A DNA stretch of 64,000 nucleotides from Rhabdophis nuchalis (GCA_039707465.1 CM077646.1:83104715-83168714), one strand, 5' to 3'; counted from the stretch's first letter, positions 43,358 to 55,223 are shown. Notes: generated by a model from the letters alone, not told the origin. A program made the numbers and translations.

Positions 43358-45153
43358 ACTACAGAAGACACCTGCCTTGTACTTTAAAAAAGAATTGTTG
43401 CTATTCAGGAAAGACAGCTAAGGGTAAAATTGCCACACAATATAAGGAAGTTCTTGTCAACAATATCCTTCAGTTACTTTTACAGAATTATATATGCCCA
43501 TGTCACTAATTAATTGGCATTGCATTCTATTCTATTAAATATTTTAAAAGTTTCTGCTTAATACCTTTAAAAGCTATCAGTTACACTTACTGCAGGGAGA
43601 ATCATGGTAAAGAAATGCCAGTCTATTAAAAAAAGAACGTGTAGAGTATTTAAATCTTTCTAGCTCTGCTTTCTTTTGGATAAAGCATTCGAATTTCCTT
43701 TAAAGTTGCTTTGTCCTGAGGTTTTTTTTATAATTTATGGTTAAAGTGCTGTTTGATCAATCTCTCTGGCTCAGTAAGCAGACCAAATGTATTGTTAACT
43801 GCAGAATGTACACTTCTCCAATAAACTTTGGAGATGAATGTTTATAAATTATGAAGATAAAGGCAGGCTTTAAGTAGCTGTGAACTCCAAGAACATTGGC
43901 AAAGATTGTTCCACACCACAAAAATTGGATCCCAACAACTAATAAGATCCACATTTAGTTGAACTGTCAGGTTAATATGGTACTTATATAGACACCCAAC
44001 TGACTAGCAGAAATTTCCCTAACATCACAGTTGGATAATTAGCAGGTATGTCTTCATACAGTGACTTGTGATTACACTCTTCAAAATTGTTATTTATTTG
44101 ATAAACTGAATATAGGGTTGTTCCACTGATACAAGGTGGCTGCACAACCTAGACACTTAGATTTAATTATTATTGTTCTCTTTTCTTTAGATAGTGACCA
44201 AGAGGAGCTATGCTTTATTGATGGCCACAATAAATATTTTTATCTGTCCAGCTAGCTGGTTGCAAGACAATTGAACAAAGTTTTCAAATGTTCAAGAAGA
44301 CCTTGGCAACAAATTGTGTTTTGGTTGGTAACTGCAGTCCAATGCAGGCTAGAGTCAGTCAAAGTGCTGGAGGAACATGCCCAGAAGAAGATTGCCACGT
44401 ATCTGTCACACAGAGATGGACTCTCACATCAGACAATGTTCTGGGATGGGGCTTACCATTCTGCTTCCTGCAGAACGGGAACCTTGGTGGAAAGATGGTT
44501 ATCTTAAAACCTTCAGAGAGCAGCCCATCAAACTTAGAAGAGACAAAATATGTTGTGTGGTAGTTTGGCATGATGAACTAGGACAGCAGAAACATCTGAC
44601 TAGAAGAGCTGAATCCATTTAAACCTATATGGCACAGATTTCCCATATTTTCTGAATTAGCAGCCAAGATTTGGGATTGTTTTGGAAGAGTTCCATCAAT
44701 CATTCTTTGAGTTTGCCAGCCAGTTATTTCCCACTCTGATTTCCAATTCTTCAATAGGTTATGTGCCAGGCTGTTGGAACATTCTACTGTATGCTGAGAG
44801 TAGGAATTTTTGAATAGGTAGTTTTTAGGGTGGTATTTTGTTAGCCACAAAATTGAAGGGACTGGTCTAATAGGATTATTGTTGAATGAAGGTTACAATA
44901 AGTGGGTTTTTAAAAAAAGCTAAAGCTCTATTGTCCCTGCTATTTTCTATTATCCTGCTGTGCTAATGCTCTGTCATTGGGGCAGGAGACATTGCTGTCT
45001 GTAGTTGGGTTGTGATAAAGACATGGGCTGCTCTCAGAGACCATGAAGAAGTTGCAATTAATCCAGCAGGACAGCCATGTACCACTTCTACTATCTAATC
45101 TATGCTCATAACCAGTAAAATTTGGGGTGTAATACAAATTACTAGTTTTGATC
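43358..45153. other. No gene recognised
   Basis: 1.8 kb of unassigned sequence. Overlapping small frames at 44271-44622 look tempting because three are open together, but none shows a known motif. Confidence 0.45.
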
Positions 45154-45451
45154 CATTAATTCAGGGGTAGTATTCAGTAGGTTCTGACCAGTCCTGGAGA
45201 ACCAGTAGTGGAAATTTTGAGTAGTTCAGAGAACTGGTAAATATCATCTCTGACTAGCCCCGCCCCCATCTATTCTCTGCCTCCCGAGCCTCCGCTGATT
45301 GGGAAGGAATGAGGATTTTACAGTATCTTTCCCCTGGAGGGGGATGGGAATGGAGATTTTACAGTATCCTTCCCCTGCCACGCACACTAAGCCAGGCCCA
45401 CCAAGCCACACCCACAGAACCAATAGTAAAAAAATTTGAATCCCACTACTG

Positions 45452-47423
45452 CGGGGAGGCGGAACCTGAATCACCAATCTGGTTCCGCCCCAGGCGCCTG
45501 ATGGACCCGGATAGGTTCCAAACGGTGCTTGGGCCAGTTCCTGTACCCCTGACCCGCGCCCCGATGGAGGACCTCGTGGCCGCATGGAATATTGCGACCA
45601 CGGGAGCCTTGGATCGGGTCGCGCCCTTGCGGCCTCTCCTGCGGCGTCGAAACACCCTGGCTCCTTGGTTCACCGAGGAGCTACGGGTGATGAAACGCCG
45701 CAAGAGATGCCTAGAGGGAAGATGGAGGTCTACCCGTTCTGAATCTGACCAGACACAGGTAAGAGCCCATTTACGGACTTACATTGTGGCGCTGAGAGTA
45801 GCCAAACGTCATCATTGTGCTACTCTCATAGCATCCGCAGACAACCGCCCTGCCGCCCTGTTTAGGGTGACCCGCTCCCTCCTTCAACAGAGGGTGCGGG
45901 AAGCCCCGTTACAGGGTAGAGCAGAGGAATTTGTGATTTTTCTGCAGGACAAAATCGCTCAGATACAGAACGAGTTAGCCCCCATTCATGGCCCAGTGGG
46001 ATGCCACGAGACGGATCTTGTTTGGGAGGAGTTTGACTCCGTTGCTTCCGAGGATATGGACAGGTTACGTGGGCGACTGCGAGCCACCACATGTTTATTG
46101 GACCCGTGTCCCTCCTGGCTTGTACTGGCATCCTGGGAGGTGACACGAGGCTGGCTCCAAGAGGTTGTCAACGCATCCTTAAGTGAGGGTGCCTTGCCTG
46201 CTTCCCTAAAAGAAGCGATGGTGAGGCCCCTCCTTAAGAAGCCCTCTTTGGATCCAGCTCTTTTGAACAACTACCGTCCAGTCTCCAACCTTCCCTTTTT
46301 GACGAAGGTTGTTGAGAGTGTGGTGGCACAACAGTTTCCCCGTCACCTGGAGGAAGTTGATTATCTAGATCCGCGCCAGTCCGGCTTTCGGCCCGGGCAT
46401 AGCACCGAGACGGCATTGGTCGCGTTGGTTGATGATCTCTGGAGGGCCAGAGATGGGGGTTGTTCCTCCATCCTGGTCCTATTAGACCTCTCGGCGGCTT
46501 TCGATACCATCGACCATGGTATCCTATTGCATCGGCTGGGGGGGTTGGGGGTGGGAGGCACCGTTTTGCGGTGGTTCTCCTCCTACCTCTCTGGCCGATC
46601 GCAATTTGTGTTGGCAGGAGGGCAGAGGTCGACCTTGAGACCCCTCACATGTGGGGTGCCTCAGGGGTCGGTCCTCTCGCCCCTCCTGTTTAACACATAC
46701 ATGAAGCCACTGGGTGAGATCATCCGTGGTTTTGGGGTAGAGTACCATCTATACGCTGACGACACTCAGTTGTATATATCTACCCCAAACCACCCCAACG
46801 ATGCCGTAGCGGTGATGTGCCAGTGCCTGGAAGCCGTACGGATCTGGATGGGAAGCAACGGACTCAGGCTCAACCCGACCAAGACCGAGTGGCTGTGGTT
46901 TCCGGCTGCCCGATTCAACCAGCTTACTCCATCGCTGGCCATAGGGGGCGAACATCTTGCCCCTGTGGATGGGGTGCGCAATTTGGGTGTCCTCCTGGAT
47001 GCCCGGCTGTCCATAGAAGATCAAGTGACAGCCGTGGCCAGGAGGGCGTTTTACCAGGTTCGCCTGGTTCGCCAATTGCGCCCCCTATTGGATCGGGACG
47101 CCCTTCGCACAGTCACTGATGCGCTCGTGACATCCCGACTGGACTATTGTAACTCCCTCTACATGGGGCTTCCCTTGAGGTGCACCCGGAGACTTCAGCT
47201 AGTCCAGAATGCAGCCGCGCGAGCAATTATGGGGACCGCAAGGTCTACCCACGTAACACCGCTCTTGCGCGAGCTGCACTGGCTACCTGTCGTCTTCCAG
47301 GTGCGCTTCAAGGTGTTAATTATCATCTTTAAAGCACTCCATGGCTCGGGACCTAGCTATCTGCGGGATCGGATCCTGCCTCATACATCCTCACGGCCGA
47401 TTCGCTCCCACAGAGAGGGACTT
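45452..47423 (+). pseudogene. CR1 ORF2, linker and complete RT domain, interrupted
   Basis: The frame (open from 45309 only because MITE sequence happens to lack stops) covers the linker, [79 protein letters not shown] and the tail to [10 protein letters not shown]. The last ~50 codons are on the far side of the nested insertion (47618 onward, [24 protein letters not shown] like and [18 protein letters not shown]). It keeps the nine codons GALPASLKE that the 17990-20842 protein has lost. Without the endonuclease and with the insertion it cannot act. Confidence 0.93.
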
Positions 47424-47617
47424 TCATTTCATTTTCATTTTCATTTTATTACATTTATATCCCGCCCTTCTCCACAGAGGACCCAGGGCGGCGCACAGGA
47501 AATTTAAAAAACATACACAATAGAAGATAGACAAATAATTTAAAATATATATTAAATAATCCCCAATCCTGTGCTAAAAACCAATTATTAAAAACCCAAT
47601 TTAAAACTTTTCTACCC
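47424..47617 (-). mobile_element. Short CR1 tail nested in the CR1 frame
   Basis: The minus-strand copy holds only the last part of a CR1 3' UTR (CGCCGCCCTGGGTCC, GGGCGGGATATAAA) and an (ATGAAA)-like tail at 47424-47448. GGACTT at 47418-47423 and 47618-47623 is its 6-bp target duplication. It disrupts the codons between REG and LLRVPS. Confidence 0.93.
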
Positions 47618-48010
47618 GGACTTCTCCGGGTGCCGTCCACTAGACTTTGTCAGCGGGCAACGCCCAGGGGGAGGGCTCTCTCTGTGGCGGGCCCGGCCCT
47701 CTGGAACGACCTTCCCCCCGATATTAGAACGACCACGGACCTCCGCTCCTTCCGTCTTAAATTAAAAACTCACTTTTTCTGTCTGGCCGGCCTGGGATAG
47801 TCTCCCTGTCTTGGGGTTTTTATTGGGTAGTTTTTAGTATAGTTAGTTTTATGGGAATTTTAGCACAGGTTAGTTTAATTTGGTTTTAGAATTGTTTGTA
47901 TATTTTTATTGTTTTTATTCTACCTGTGCACCGCCCCGAGTCCCCATGGGGAGAGGGAGCGGTTTATAAGTATTAAAATTATTATTATTATTATTATTAC
48001 TGCATTAATC

Positions 48011-48420
48011 CCTTTCTGGTTTAAGGCTTAGCTATCTGAGGACTGCCTTTCTACCATTGTTTCTGCCTATCAAATAAGATCTCCCAGAGTTGGTAAGCTG
48101 CAGGTGCCAAATAATATGAACTTATGGAACCAAGTTGCATGCCTACTCTGTGATGGCACCTGTTCTCTTGAAGAACATGTTGCCAGCCCATGTTACCATG
48201 TTGCTCCCTACCCTGATGTCATTTAAACAGGCTTTGAAGATCTTTCCTCCAGCACTGGAATAGATAGTATATACCCTGGGAGGAATACTTCAGTGTTTCA
48301 ATCCATAGATTTTCATCTATTTCAAGTTTTATATTGTATTGTATTGTATATAGTTTTCAGCTTCGTGCAGTCCGGAGTTATTATGGGTTGGGGAATTGTG
48401 ATTGCTAAATAAATAAGAAT
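48011..48420 (+). mobile_element. Possible old LINE 3' fragment
   Basis: The stretch ends GTTGGGGAATTGTGATTGCTAAATAAATAAG, worn but LINE-tail-like, and an upstream part could be a degraded C-terminal frame. Identification is weak. Confidence 0.3.
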
Positions 48421-48568
48421 TAATATAAACAATGTTTTATAAATGACCATAGCATAGAGGCAGGTTAGTGCAAGATAACTGCACTGTGTATTAAGAATAT
48501 CTAAGGCAAATAATCTCTCTCACACACAAAAAGCAGTCTTTTTTATATTGGACTGGGGGGGGGGGGAC

Positions 48569-49013
48569 TTAATAATAATAATAATAATTTATTAAATTTG
48601 TTGACCGCTCCCTCTCCCCGAAGGGACTCGGAGCGGTGCACAGGGCTAATAAAACAATAAATACATACATATAGTTAAAAACAAATTAAATATTTCCCTG
48701 CGCTAAAAATTCCAATTAAAAAACTAAAATCCCCATCTAAAATTTCTGGCAACCCCATCGAAGAGAGACTATCCTAGGCCGGCCAAGCAGAACAGATATG
48801 TTTTTAGTTTTAGACGGAAGGAGTGGAGGTCCGTGGTAGTTCTAATGTCGGGGGGAAGGTCGTTCCAGAGGGCTGGGCCCGCCACAGAGAGAGCCCTTCC
48901 CCTGGGCATCACCCGCTGACAAAGTCTAGTGGACGGCACCCGGAGAAGTCCCTCTCTGTGGGAGCGAATCGGCCGTGTGGATGTGTGCAGCAGGATCCGA
49001 TCCTGCAAATAGC
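48569..49013 (-). mobile_element. 5'-truncated CR1 LINE (subfamily A), 3' end
   Basis: The minus-strand frame 49008-48769 encodes [60 protein letters not shown] (start and end only shown), almost the same as the C terminus of the 17990-20842 protein. 3' UTR and (AAT)n tail follow at 48569-48595. Confidence 0.93.
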
Positions 49014-49889
49014 AGGATTTGTTGGGACTTGTTGGATTTACTTTAAAAAATTACCAAAAAATTAAGTTATCTATTAAGTCAGAAGGATATAAAGAAGAAA
49101 CCTTGAGTTTAAATATGTGAGAGTATTAAACTGTTTTATACCTTTACAATAGCAGGGATGGTCAACTGTGTATAACTGCATTCTGATTTGCAGTAAAAAT
49201 TCCACACTAGCTGAGTCCTGTCTAAGAATTTTCAGCCAAGTCAGTCATAAGAGTGATTTGAATCTAACCCATATGTTTGGTACCTAAATTTTGGAATGAA
49301 ATTCACACAAGTATCATATGTATAAAGTAATCAGTGCTTATAAGTGCACATGTTTTTTGGCTATGTACATTGGCAAAGATTGTTCCACACAGTATTCGGA
49401 ATTTATCAAGACATGGACTTTTTTTGCATGGAAGACAGCCAAATTACTTACAATGAAAAACTGAAAGGACAAATCTATACGTAATTTGTAAAAGTATTCA
49501 TAATCATCAATATTGCATTAATATTATATTGACAAAGAGGAAAGAAAAAGAAGTTTCAGTTTTTCTGTTCAGTTATAGAACAGTTCAATCTGTTCTATTT
49601 GTAATTAGTTGATGACAAGTTTCAGAGTATTTTTCTGGTTGTTGTTGTTTTTTTAAATAAAGTACTTTTTAAAAAAACTGTTCAGATAAGTCACACATAA
49701 ATAAATTAAGATATGCAAGTTCAGCTCTTCTTGAATCTTTTTGGTCTGGAGATTTATGTCCAAAATGTGATGTTTGCTACCACAAAAAATAAGACTATTG
49801 TTTAACAGTTAATATAAAACTTAAATAATAATCAACTCTTTAATAACCTATTAATTTTATTTTTAAAATTCTATTATTTTCCTAAACTC
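49014..49889. other. No feature recognised
   Basis: Unassigned AT-rich DNA up to the retroviral remnant. Confidence 0.5.
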
Positions 49890-49899
49890 ACTTTAGTAT

Positions 49900-50015
49900 T
49901 GTTGCAGAAAAGACCACACTAGCTCTTTGTCGAAGGGAAAGGTTTATTGCGCAAGGTTCAGCAGAGATAACTCAAGCAGAATCTGAACCCAGAAGGGCTG
50001 TTAGCTATGAGCTTT
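49900..50015 (-). mobile_element. 3' LTR remnant (R-U5 only)
   Basis: 116 bp match the 52999-53115 LTR with three differences, including the TGTTGCAG..terminus and the AATAAA signal (plus-strand TTTATT near 49943). U3 and the TATA box are missing: at 50015 the sequence passes straight into integrase coding DNA. Confidence 0.9.
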
Positions 50016-50480
50016 GAGTGTGATTAACTCTTTCTACTTTTCCACCAAATTGGGGATGAAATTCACAATGGAACCTCCACCTTGTTCCGATTGCTCGGGC
50101 CAAAAGTTGATTGGTTTTATGTACAAACTCTGGACCATTATCTGATGATATGGCAGATGGACATCCATAATGAGGAATGATTGAATTTAGGAAGGCCTTT
50201 GCAACCTCCCGTGCTTGCTTAGTGGAGGTTGGGAAGGCTTCTGGACATCTGGTATAAGTGTCTACGATCACCAATAGACTTTGTAATGTTTACATCGGGG
50301 CATGTCAGTAAAATCAATGGTTACTATGTTCATCGAGATGGTGCCAATAGGTTGAATACCCAGAGGCAATGTCGGACCCTGTCATGAATTAATAGAGGCG
50401 CACGTGGTGCATTGTAAAGATACCTTATTCGTTAAGGCATGAACACCTTCTAAGCAGTACTCCCTAAGAATAGCCTCTGC
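50004..50480 (-). pseudogene. Retroviral integrase remnant
   Basis: Integrase joins viral cDNA to host DNA. The minus strand shows part of the zinc-binding domain (CTTCASIN near 50400), the first catalytic Asp in TIDFTDMP (~50310), the frame 50274-50005 with VDTYTRCPEAFPT, the second Asp in SSDNGPEF and the third residue, Glu, in GGKVERVNHT. A frameshift near 50275 separates the first Asp from the rest, and stops lie upstream. The reading frame ends where deletion joined it to the LTR, so the C-terminal domain is absent. Confidence 0.88.
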
Positions 50481-50622
50481 AAGGGCTGACTTTCCCAGAT
50501 ATAAGGTCCGGTGTTTCCTGGTCAACCACTGTCCATGCTAACAAATGTGGTACGTATGGCTACCATCAGGGAGGACATACCACCCATCCTTCATTTCAGC
50601 TTTTAGATCATGAATGTGCCAT

Positions 50623-51050
50623 TCATTGAGCGTCAGAGGCTGAGTAGGTGGGAGTTATTGTGGTGGGTATAACACCTACATCCATGGCCATAAAAACATT
50701 CAAATCTGGAGTAGGCTTGTTTCTGACTGCTGCCTGGAGGGCCTCCGCATCTGTCCTCCTGTTGCCTATAGCTATGGGGTCTAAGCCCTTTTGGTGGCCT
50801 TTACAGTGTATGACTGCAACTTTGAAAGGCAACACCACAGCTTGAATAAGGTGTTTGATTAAGTGTCCATACCGGATAGCTTTTCCTGTTGAATCAGTAT
50901 ATCCCCTCTCGCAGTAAAGGGCAGCATGGGTTTGCCAAGTCAAGAAGGCATACTTGCTGTCAGTCCACACATTCAAACTTTGACCTTTATGAGGTTTGCA
51001 TATAAGGTGCAAACCAGGAACTGTTTGTTGTTTGCTTGTCATTTCACTAA
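50623..51050 (-). pseudogene. Retroviral RNase H remnant
   Basis: The minus-strand frame (51093-50623) contains [14 protein letters not shown], with the catalytic Asp in TDSKYA, followed by a linker, VAVIHCKGHQKG and RRTDAEALQAA, the pattern at the end of gammaretrovirus-like RT/RNase H (the last Asp is in RTDAEA). The first ~30 residues of the frame are not RNase H, so the 5' part of the domain and the polymerase are gone. The gap to the integrase remnant fits the usual spacing. Confidence 0.85.
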
Positions 51051-51119
51051 TGAAATTGAACAACTTATTCAAGGAGGAAGGTTCATCAAACATAATATGA
51101 CAAAAAATAATTGAATATT

Positions 51120-52370
51120 TGATTCATGGAGAAAAAATGAAAAGGCGCTGCTGCTCTTCACAGAATATAAGAAAGCAAGGACTTTGTCATCATCTCCCTT
51201 TTTTTAAAAATCACTATCATCGTGGAAATATTAATGCTAGCATTCAGTATCCTTTGTTAACTTTTTAGCTTCCCTTACACATTAGATCACTTTCTTGCCT
51301 TATTAAAAAAAAAAAAATATTTACAAAATTATTCAACTCAAATACATACCAACTTTTCTGAAATAAAAAAGAGTGATAATTTAAGAAAAACAAGAAAAGG
51401 CATAATTGATTAATAAAATGTGATTTGGAAACTGAATGTTGGTTATTTTGCAGTCAGATGTACAAATGTATTGAAATTGTGATTCTGCCTCTTTAAGTGC
51501 ATTGGAGCAATGTAAACTATTCAAGAGCAGCATTACAAAGTCAAGATCAGTTATCAATTCTCCATATTTATTTATTTTATTTATTTTATTAAATTTATAC
51601 CCCGCCCTTCTCCTTGTTAGGACCCAGGGCGGCAGTTGAAAGGATATAAGCAGTTGAAAATGGATTCATCAATTAACTCTTGTGAAGCTAATAGTTTGAA
51701 CATGTTACATCTGCTAATGTGTATATTTGACACTTGAATCTTTTTTTTAAAAAAGGCAGTGAAGTGCCAATTAATTTATGAGTGGATTCAAATAAACTGT
51801 ATCCTGATTCATAGTTACTGTATTTTTTTACATGTGTTCCCAACAACATGGTTTGGTAAAATATATCATCTTTTCTTTGTATGTAAGCATTCTGCAAATG
51901 ATATATTCAGTGCCCAGATGTTTTATAAGCACACGTACCTGTGAGTGAAATAGGTACAGTGCTACATCCCATTGTGGTATAAGTAGCATCTCCTTTAAGA
52001 GCCCAATCGCTGTGGACACTCCCGCTGCCAATGGCCCTCTTCTTTGCAAATTGCACTTTGGTTTGGGCCAAGGGACATTCCACCTATTGCTGTTGTCAAC
52101 AACTCTGCCTTACGTTACATTCTGCTATCTTTCTCCCTTTTTCCCCTACCTTATCCATATATCCGTATATTAAACCGGGACATATGGTGGCGGACGACTT
52201 TCTTCTACTCTGTCGTTGCTATAAATCTTCCTATGTTCAATAGGAGGCATTCTCTCTTTTTTTTTTTGTACTGCAATTTGCCAGTGATTGATATAGGGAT
52301 ATTGATCTGGATGGCAATTTCTCAAATGGTTACAATCTGGTGGACTAGCCTTATAATTCTAGGATCTAGA
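51120..52370. other. Unassigned insert within the retroviral remnant
   Basis: About 1.2 kb between RNase H and the leader where gag, protease and RT should be. It is AT-rich, carries a CR1 tail, and has no recognisable retroviral coding. A GGGACATATGGTGGCGGACG stretch at 52178-52197 follows a pyrimidine-rich region and may belong to yet another LTR element, but I cannot support that further. Confidence 0.4.
51571..51640 (-). mobile_element. CR1 3'-tail fragment
   Basis: (ATTT)n followed by AAATTTATACCCCGCCCTTC and AGGACCCAGGGCGGC: the last ~45 bp of a CR1 3' UTR with its tail, minus orientation. It lies within the retroviral remnant. Confidence 0.85.
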
Positions 52371-52998
52371 CCCTAGATTCTAGGGTCCCCTCTGGTGGCC
52401 ACCCTGCACCAAGAGTAAGCCATTCTAACTCACAAAACTTCTTCAGATTAAATGGGGTTGCTGGGAGGGTCCCCATAGTCTACACTATATGCACGTTTAA
52501 AATTTTGCAACATACACTGAAGAGGTGTCCTCAGGACACTCCCTCCTCCCCCCATGTTCTAAAATACTACCACTGATCCGCGGTACTGTACTCTCAATGG
52601 TCACCAATGGGAACTGCAGCAGTTTAACCTCCCACACAACCTAACACGAACTTCTTTAGGATCTACGTCCCGAGTCCAGGGCAGTGATCAGGCACCCTTT
52701 TCTACTCTCAAGTGGAGTAGGTACCCAACACTATATCATACTTGCCTACCGGCAGGTCTTCTAACACAATATCCTGGCCAGGATTTGTTCAGATTTCTTC
52801 CTTTCCCTTTTCACACAAAAGGTCCTTGGACTGACTGGATGTGCCCTTGTCGGCAGATGGATTCTCACCCTGGCCCTCCAAAGTAAATGACTTCATGGCG
52901 CCTGAGTGGTCCAGGCTGAGACTCCCTCTGCCACCATGGGGTCCTTGTCGTCCAGAGTGAAATATCACCTGGGTAGACCTTTCGTGGCTCACCAGAAA
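52371..52998 (-). other. Retroviral leader region with possible primer-binding site
   Basis: Just inside the 5' LTR the minus strand reads TTTC then TGGTGAGCCACGAAAGG (52978-52994). It starts with TGG, as a primer-binding site pairing with a tRNA 3' CCA end would. I cannot name the tRNA. A frame at 53016-52789 crosses the LTR edge and is not convincing as gag. Confidence 0.5.
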
Positions 52999-53381
52999 TG
53001 TTGCAGAAAAGACCACACCAGCTCTTTGTCGAAGGGAAAGGTTTATTGCGTAAGGTTCAGCAGCGATAACTCAAGCAGAATCTGAACCCAGAAGGGCTGT
53101 TAGCTATGAGCTTTTATACCCTATAAGCAAGGATATTGATCACTACTCAAAGATCGCTATTCAGAGTACAATTCTTCCTGTGCCACGTATAGTTCATACA
53201 CATACAGACAAGTTATACATTAACAGTGTTTGACTACAATACTAGAATATAATTGTACCAATTTCTGGTTTCTTTGTTTAAGCCTGGCCAGGCGAATAGG
53301 CTGATCAATCTCCTGTTACATGCTCCAGAGGGTCAGATTGTTTATTGTTCAGCCCAACCTTTTCTGGATGCCAACCTTTTT
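52999..53381 (-). mobile_element. 5' LTR of the endogenous retrovirus
   Basis: The minus strand shows a TATAAAA box (plus 53112-53118), an R region with GCGTCAATAAAC-like poly(A) signal context (AATAAA at plus 53042-53047), and a U5 ending CTGCAACA at 52999. U3 extends to about 53381, set by the flanking direct repeat; the U3 edge is not certain. Confidence 0.82.
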
Positions 53382-53391
53382 ACTTTAGTAT

Positions 53392-54061
53392 CAAAAAGAA
53401 TAAATATGTCGTAACTGTTCTTACATTTTCTTTAAAATCATATGTTTCAAAACTTTTCGGTACCACCATATGATGGGGAAATCAGAAAAAAGCATGAGTA
53501 GAGCCTACCATCATACATACTGATAATAAACAGTCAAAGAAGACTAAAGAAGATAGCATTCATTGTTGAAGTGTCAGAAATTCTAAACTTTAAAACTTTA
53601 AGTATAATAATTATAGTTATTTCTATGGAAATTACATACAAAAAAGATATAACAGAAAAATTGTTAAGTGGTTTTAATTCCAGATTTGGGACTTGCTATG
53701 TTCTCCACATGACTAATATGCATGAGCTCAAAATATAACCATGGTTTAGTAAATCTAATGTCTGTGTTGCTAACACAAAATTAAACAAAAGTACTGTGAC
53801 TTATAGCAGTATGGATATAGAAATGAAAACCATTTTAATAACAAAATATTCTCCAATCCTTAACACTGAAGCAGTTCAATTTTTATGAACATTCTTGATA
53901 AACAAACATCTTCATGTGTTGTTGAAAATATAACATAATTTCGATGATACTGTACAAAAACACATAACATAATTTGGTCTCTTGCTAATCTAGAGAAAGT
54001 GCCCAACCTTTCCAAATTCTTTTTCCAAATTCTTTTTCAAACCAAGACCTAATGAACACTG
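53392..54061. other. No feature recognised
   Basis: Unassigned AT-rich DNA. Confidence 0.5.
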
Positions 54062-54063
54062 GG

Positions 54064-54110
54064 GATGGATGGATGGATGGATGGATGGATGGATGGATAG
54101 ACAGACAAAC
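54064..54110. repeat. (GGAT)n microsatellite
   Basis: Nine GATG units followed by degenerate GATAGACAGACA. Confidence 0.95.
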
Positions 54111-55223
54111 AATAGATAGTCCCAATACAAAATGCAATAAATGTGCCCCATTTTTTTTCTATATCCTGACTGCTATTCATAAAGTATCTTTGTTTAAAGA
54201 AATTTCAGTAGGTTTTTGATGCCTATAGTTACCACCTGCCACAGTTGGTAACTGTAGGCATCACTTACCACGTGGCAGATGTTTTTTCCAAATAACCTTA
54301 AGGTTGACGCAACCTGTACATTGGGAATGTTGCCACACTACTGAAGCTTATTGCAGCCTGAACTGGAATAATCATATAATTACACTGAATTTGTTAATAT
54401 GAACTTAAAATGAAGTTTTCTGATAGGCAGTTGTAACTATTGATTATAATTTATGTCACCATTCATATTATCGTAAAATTTTCTATAACTACATAACTTC
54501 TTTAACTATTTCCAACATGCACAGTTTAGGATTAATTAAGTCAGTTAATTATGCCTAATGACGTATACAAATGCTTTTGCAATCACCATATTATCAGACA
54601 ACATTAGGCTATGCTCAGCAGCAGCCAAAGAACTATGGATATAAATGTGAAGAAAAAATAGCTTGGTAATATTTGTCATTGACAGTGTCCTTATAGCAAT
54701 GGACACCATCCAAGCAAAACAACATAATTCAGACTGAAAAATAATCTAACAACTTTTTACAATTGATAAAAATATATGTTTTACAGATGGAAAACTGTAA
54801 GAATAAGCACAGACTCGGGGCTATAATGCAAATTTAAAATGAAATGTTTTAATATACAAAAATATTTTCAGTCTTTTCTAAAAGCATATTTAAGAACTTT
54901 TCTTAACTTGGAAAGAGAAAACTATGGCCCATGTAAGAGATATATTAAAATTAGCCTTCAAAATATTACAAGGTCAAATGAAAAAGCACAAATAAAAAAG
55001 GTTTCCTTTTGCAGAACAAATTCCAATCAAATACATCCTCCATTTACCAAAAAAAAGAACATTAATTCAACAATCAGTACTTGTCAATTTAAATGCACAG
55101 TCTAATCTGGATGAGCATGGTCTGTCTGATGTAAATGATAAATTGCCACTTTTCAATAGCTGCCAACTGCCTGCACACTGTGGCTGAGGCTGTGTGCTAG
55201 AAGAACCAAGCAAAAGGGCAATT
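54111..55223. other. No feature recognised
   Basis: AT-rich sequence; a near-perfect inverted stretch (GGCATCACTTACCACGTGGC with GCCTATAGTTACCACCTGCC nearby at 54220-54285) is present. The 88-codon frame 54839-55105 has no known motif. Confidence 0.45.

Larger units (their letters stand above)
45452..47998 (+). mobile_element. 5'-truncated CR1 LINE (subfamily A)
   Basis: The copy starts in the endonuclease-RT linker ([19 protein letters not shown]) and ends with a 3' UTR (CACCGCCCCGAGTCCCCATG) and (ATT)n tail. It is closely related to the copy at 17752-21105. At 47424 it is interrupted by another, inverted CR1 tail. Confidence 0.93.
45162..48002. mobile_element. hAT-type MITE interrupted by CR1 at its last bases
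   Basis: The MITE starts CAGGGGTAGTATTCAG (45162) and its other end, TTTGAATCCCACTACTG, lies at 45435-45451. Its target duplication is CATTAATT at 45154-45161 and CATTAATC at 48003-48010, on the far side of the CR1. ACTG at 45448-45451 is repeated at 47999-48002, so the CR1 inserted in the very tip of the MITE with a 4-bp duplication. Confidence 0.85.
49900..53381 (-). mobile_element. Collapsed endogenous retrovirus, gammaretrovirus-like
   Basis: In minus orientation the remnant has a 5' LTR (53381-52999), a leader, unassigned sequence, an RNase H fragment, an integrase fragment and the R-U5 part of a 3' LTR (50015-49900). ACTTTAGTAT occurs at 49890-49899 and 53382-53391 and may be the target duplication, though 10 bp is longer than usual and the outer LTR end is not a neat CA. 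At about 3.5 kb it lacks gag, protease, RT polymerase and env as recognisable units. The two LTR copies differ at 3 of 116 shared positions, which points to a fairly recent integration. Confidence 0.82.

Noticed and set aside
44271..44622. Overlapping frames of 78-91 codons on both strands
   Set aside because: No known motif, no repeat family and no splice context; probably chance.
52789..53016. Retroviral gag start
   Set aside because: The frame begins in the LTR U5 and has no matrix or capsid features.
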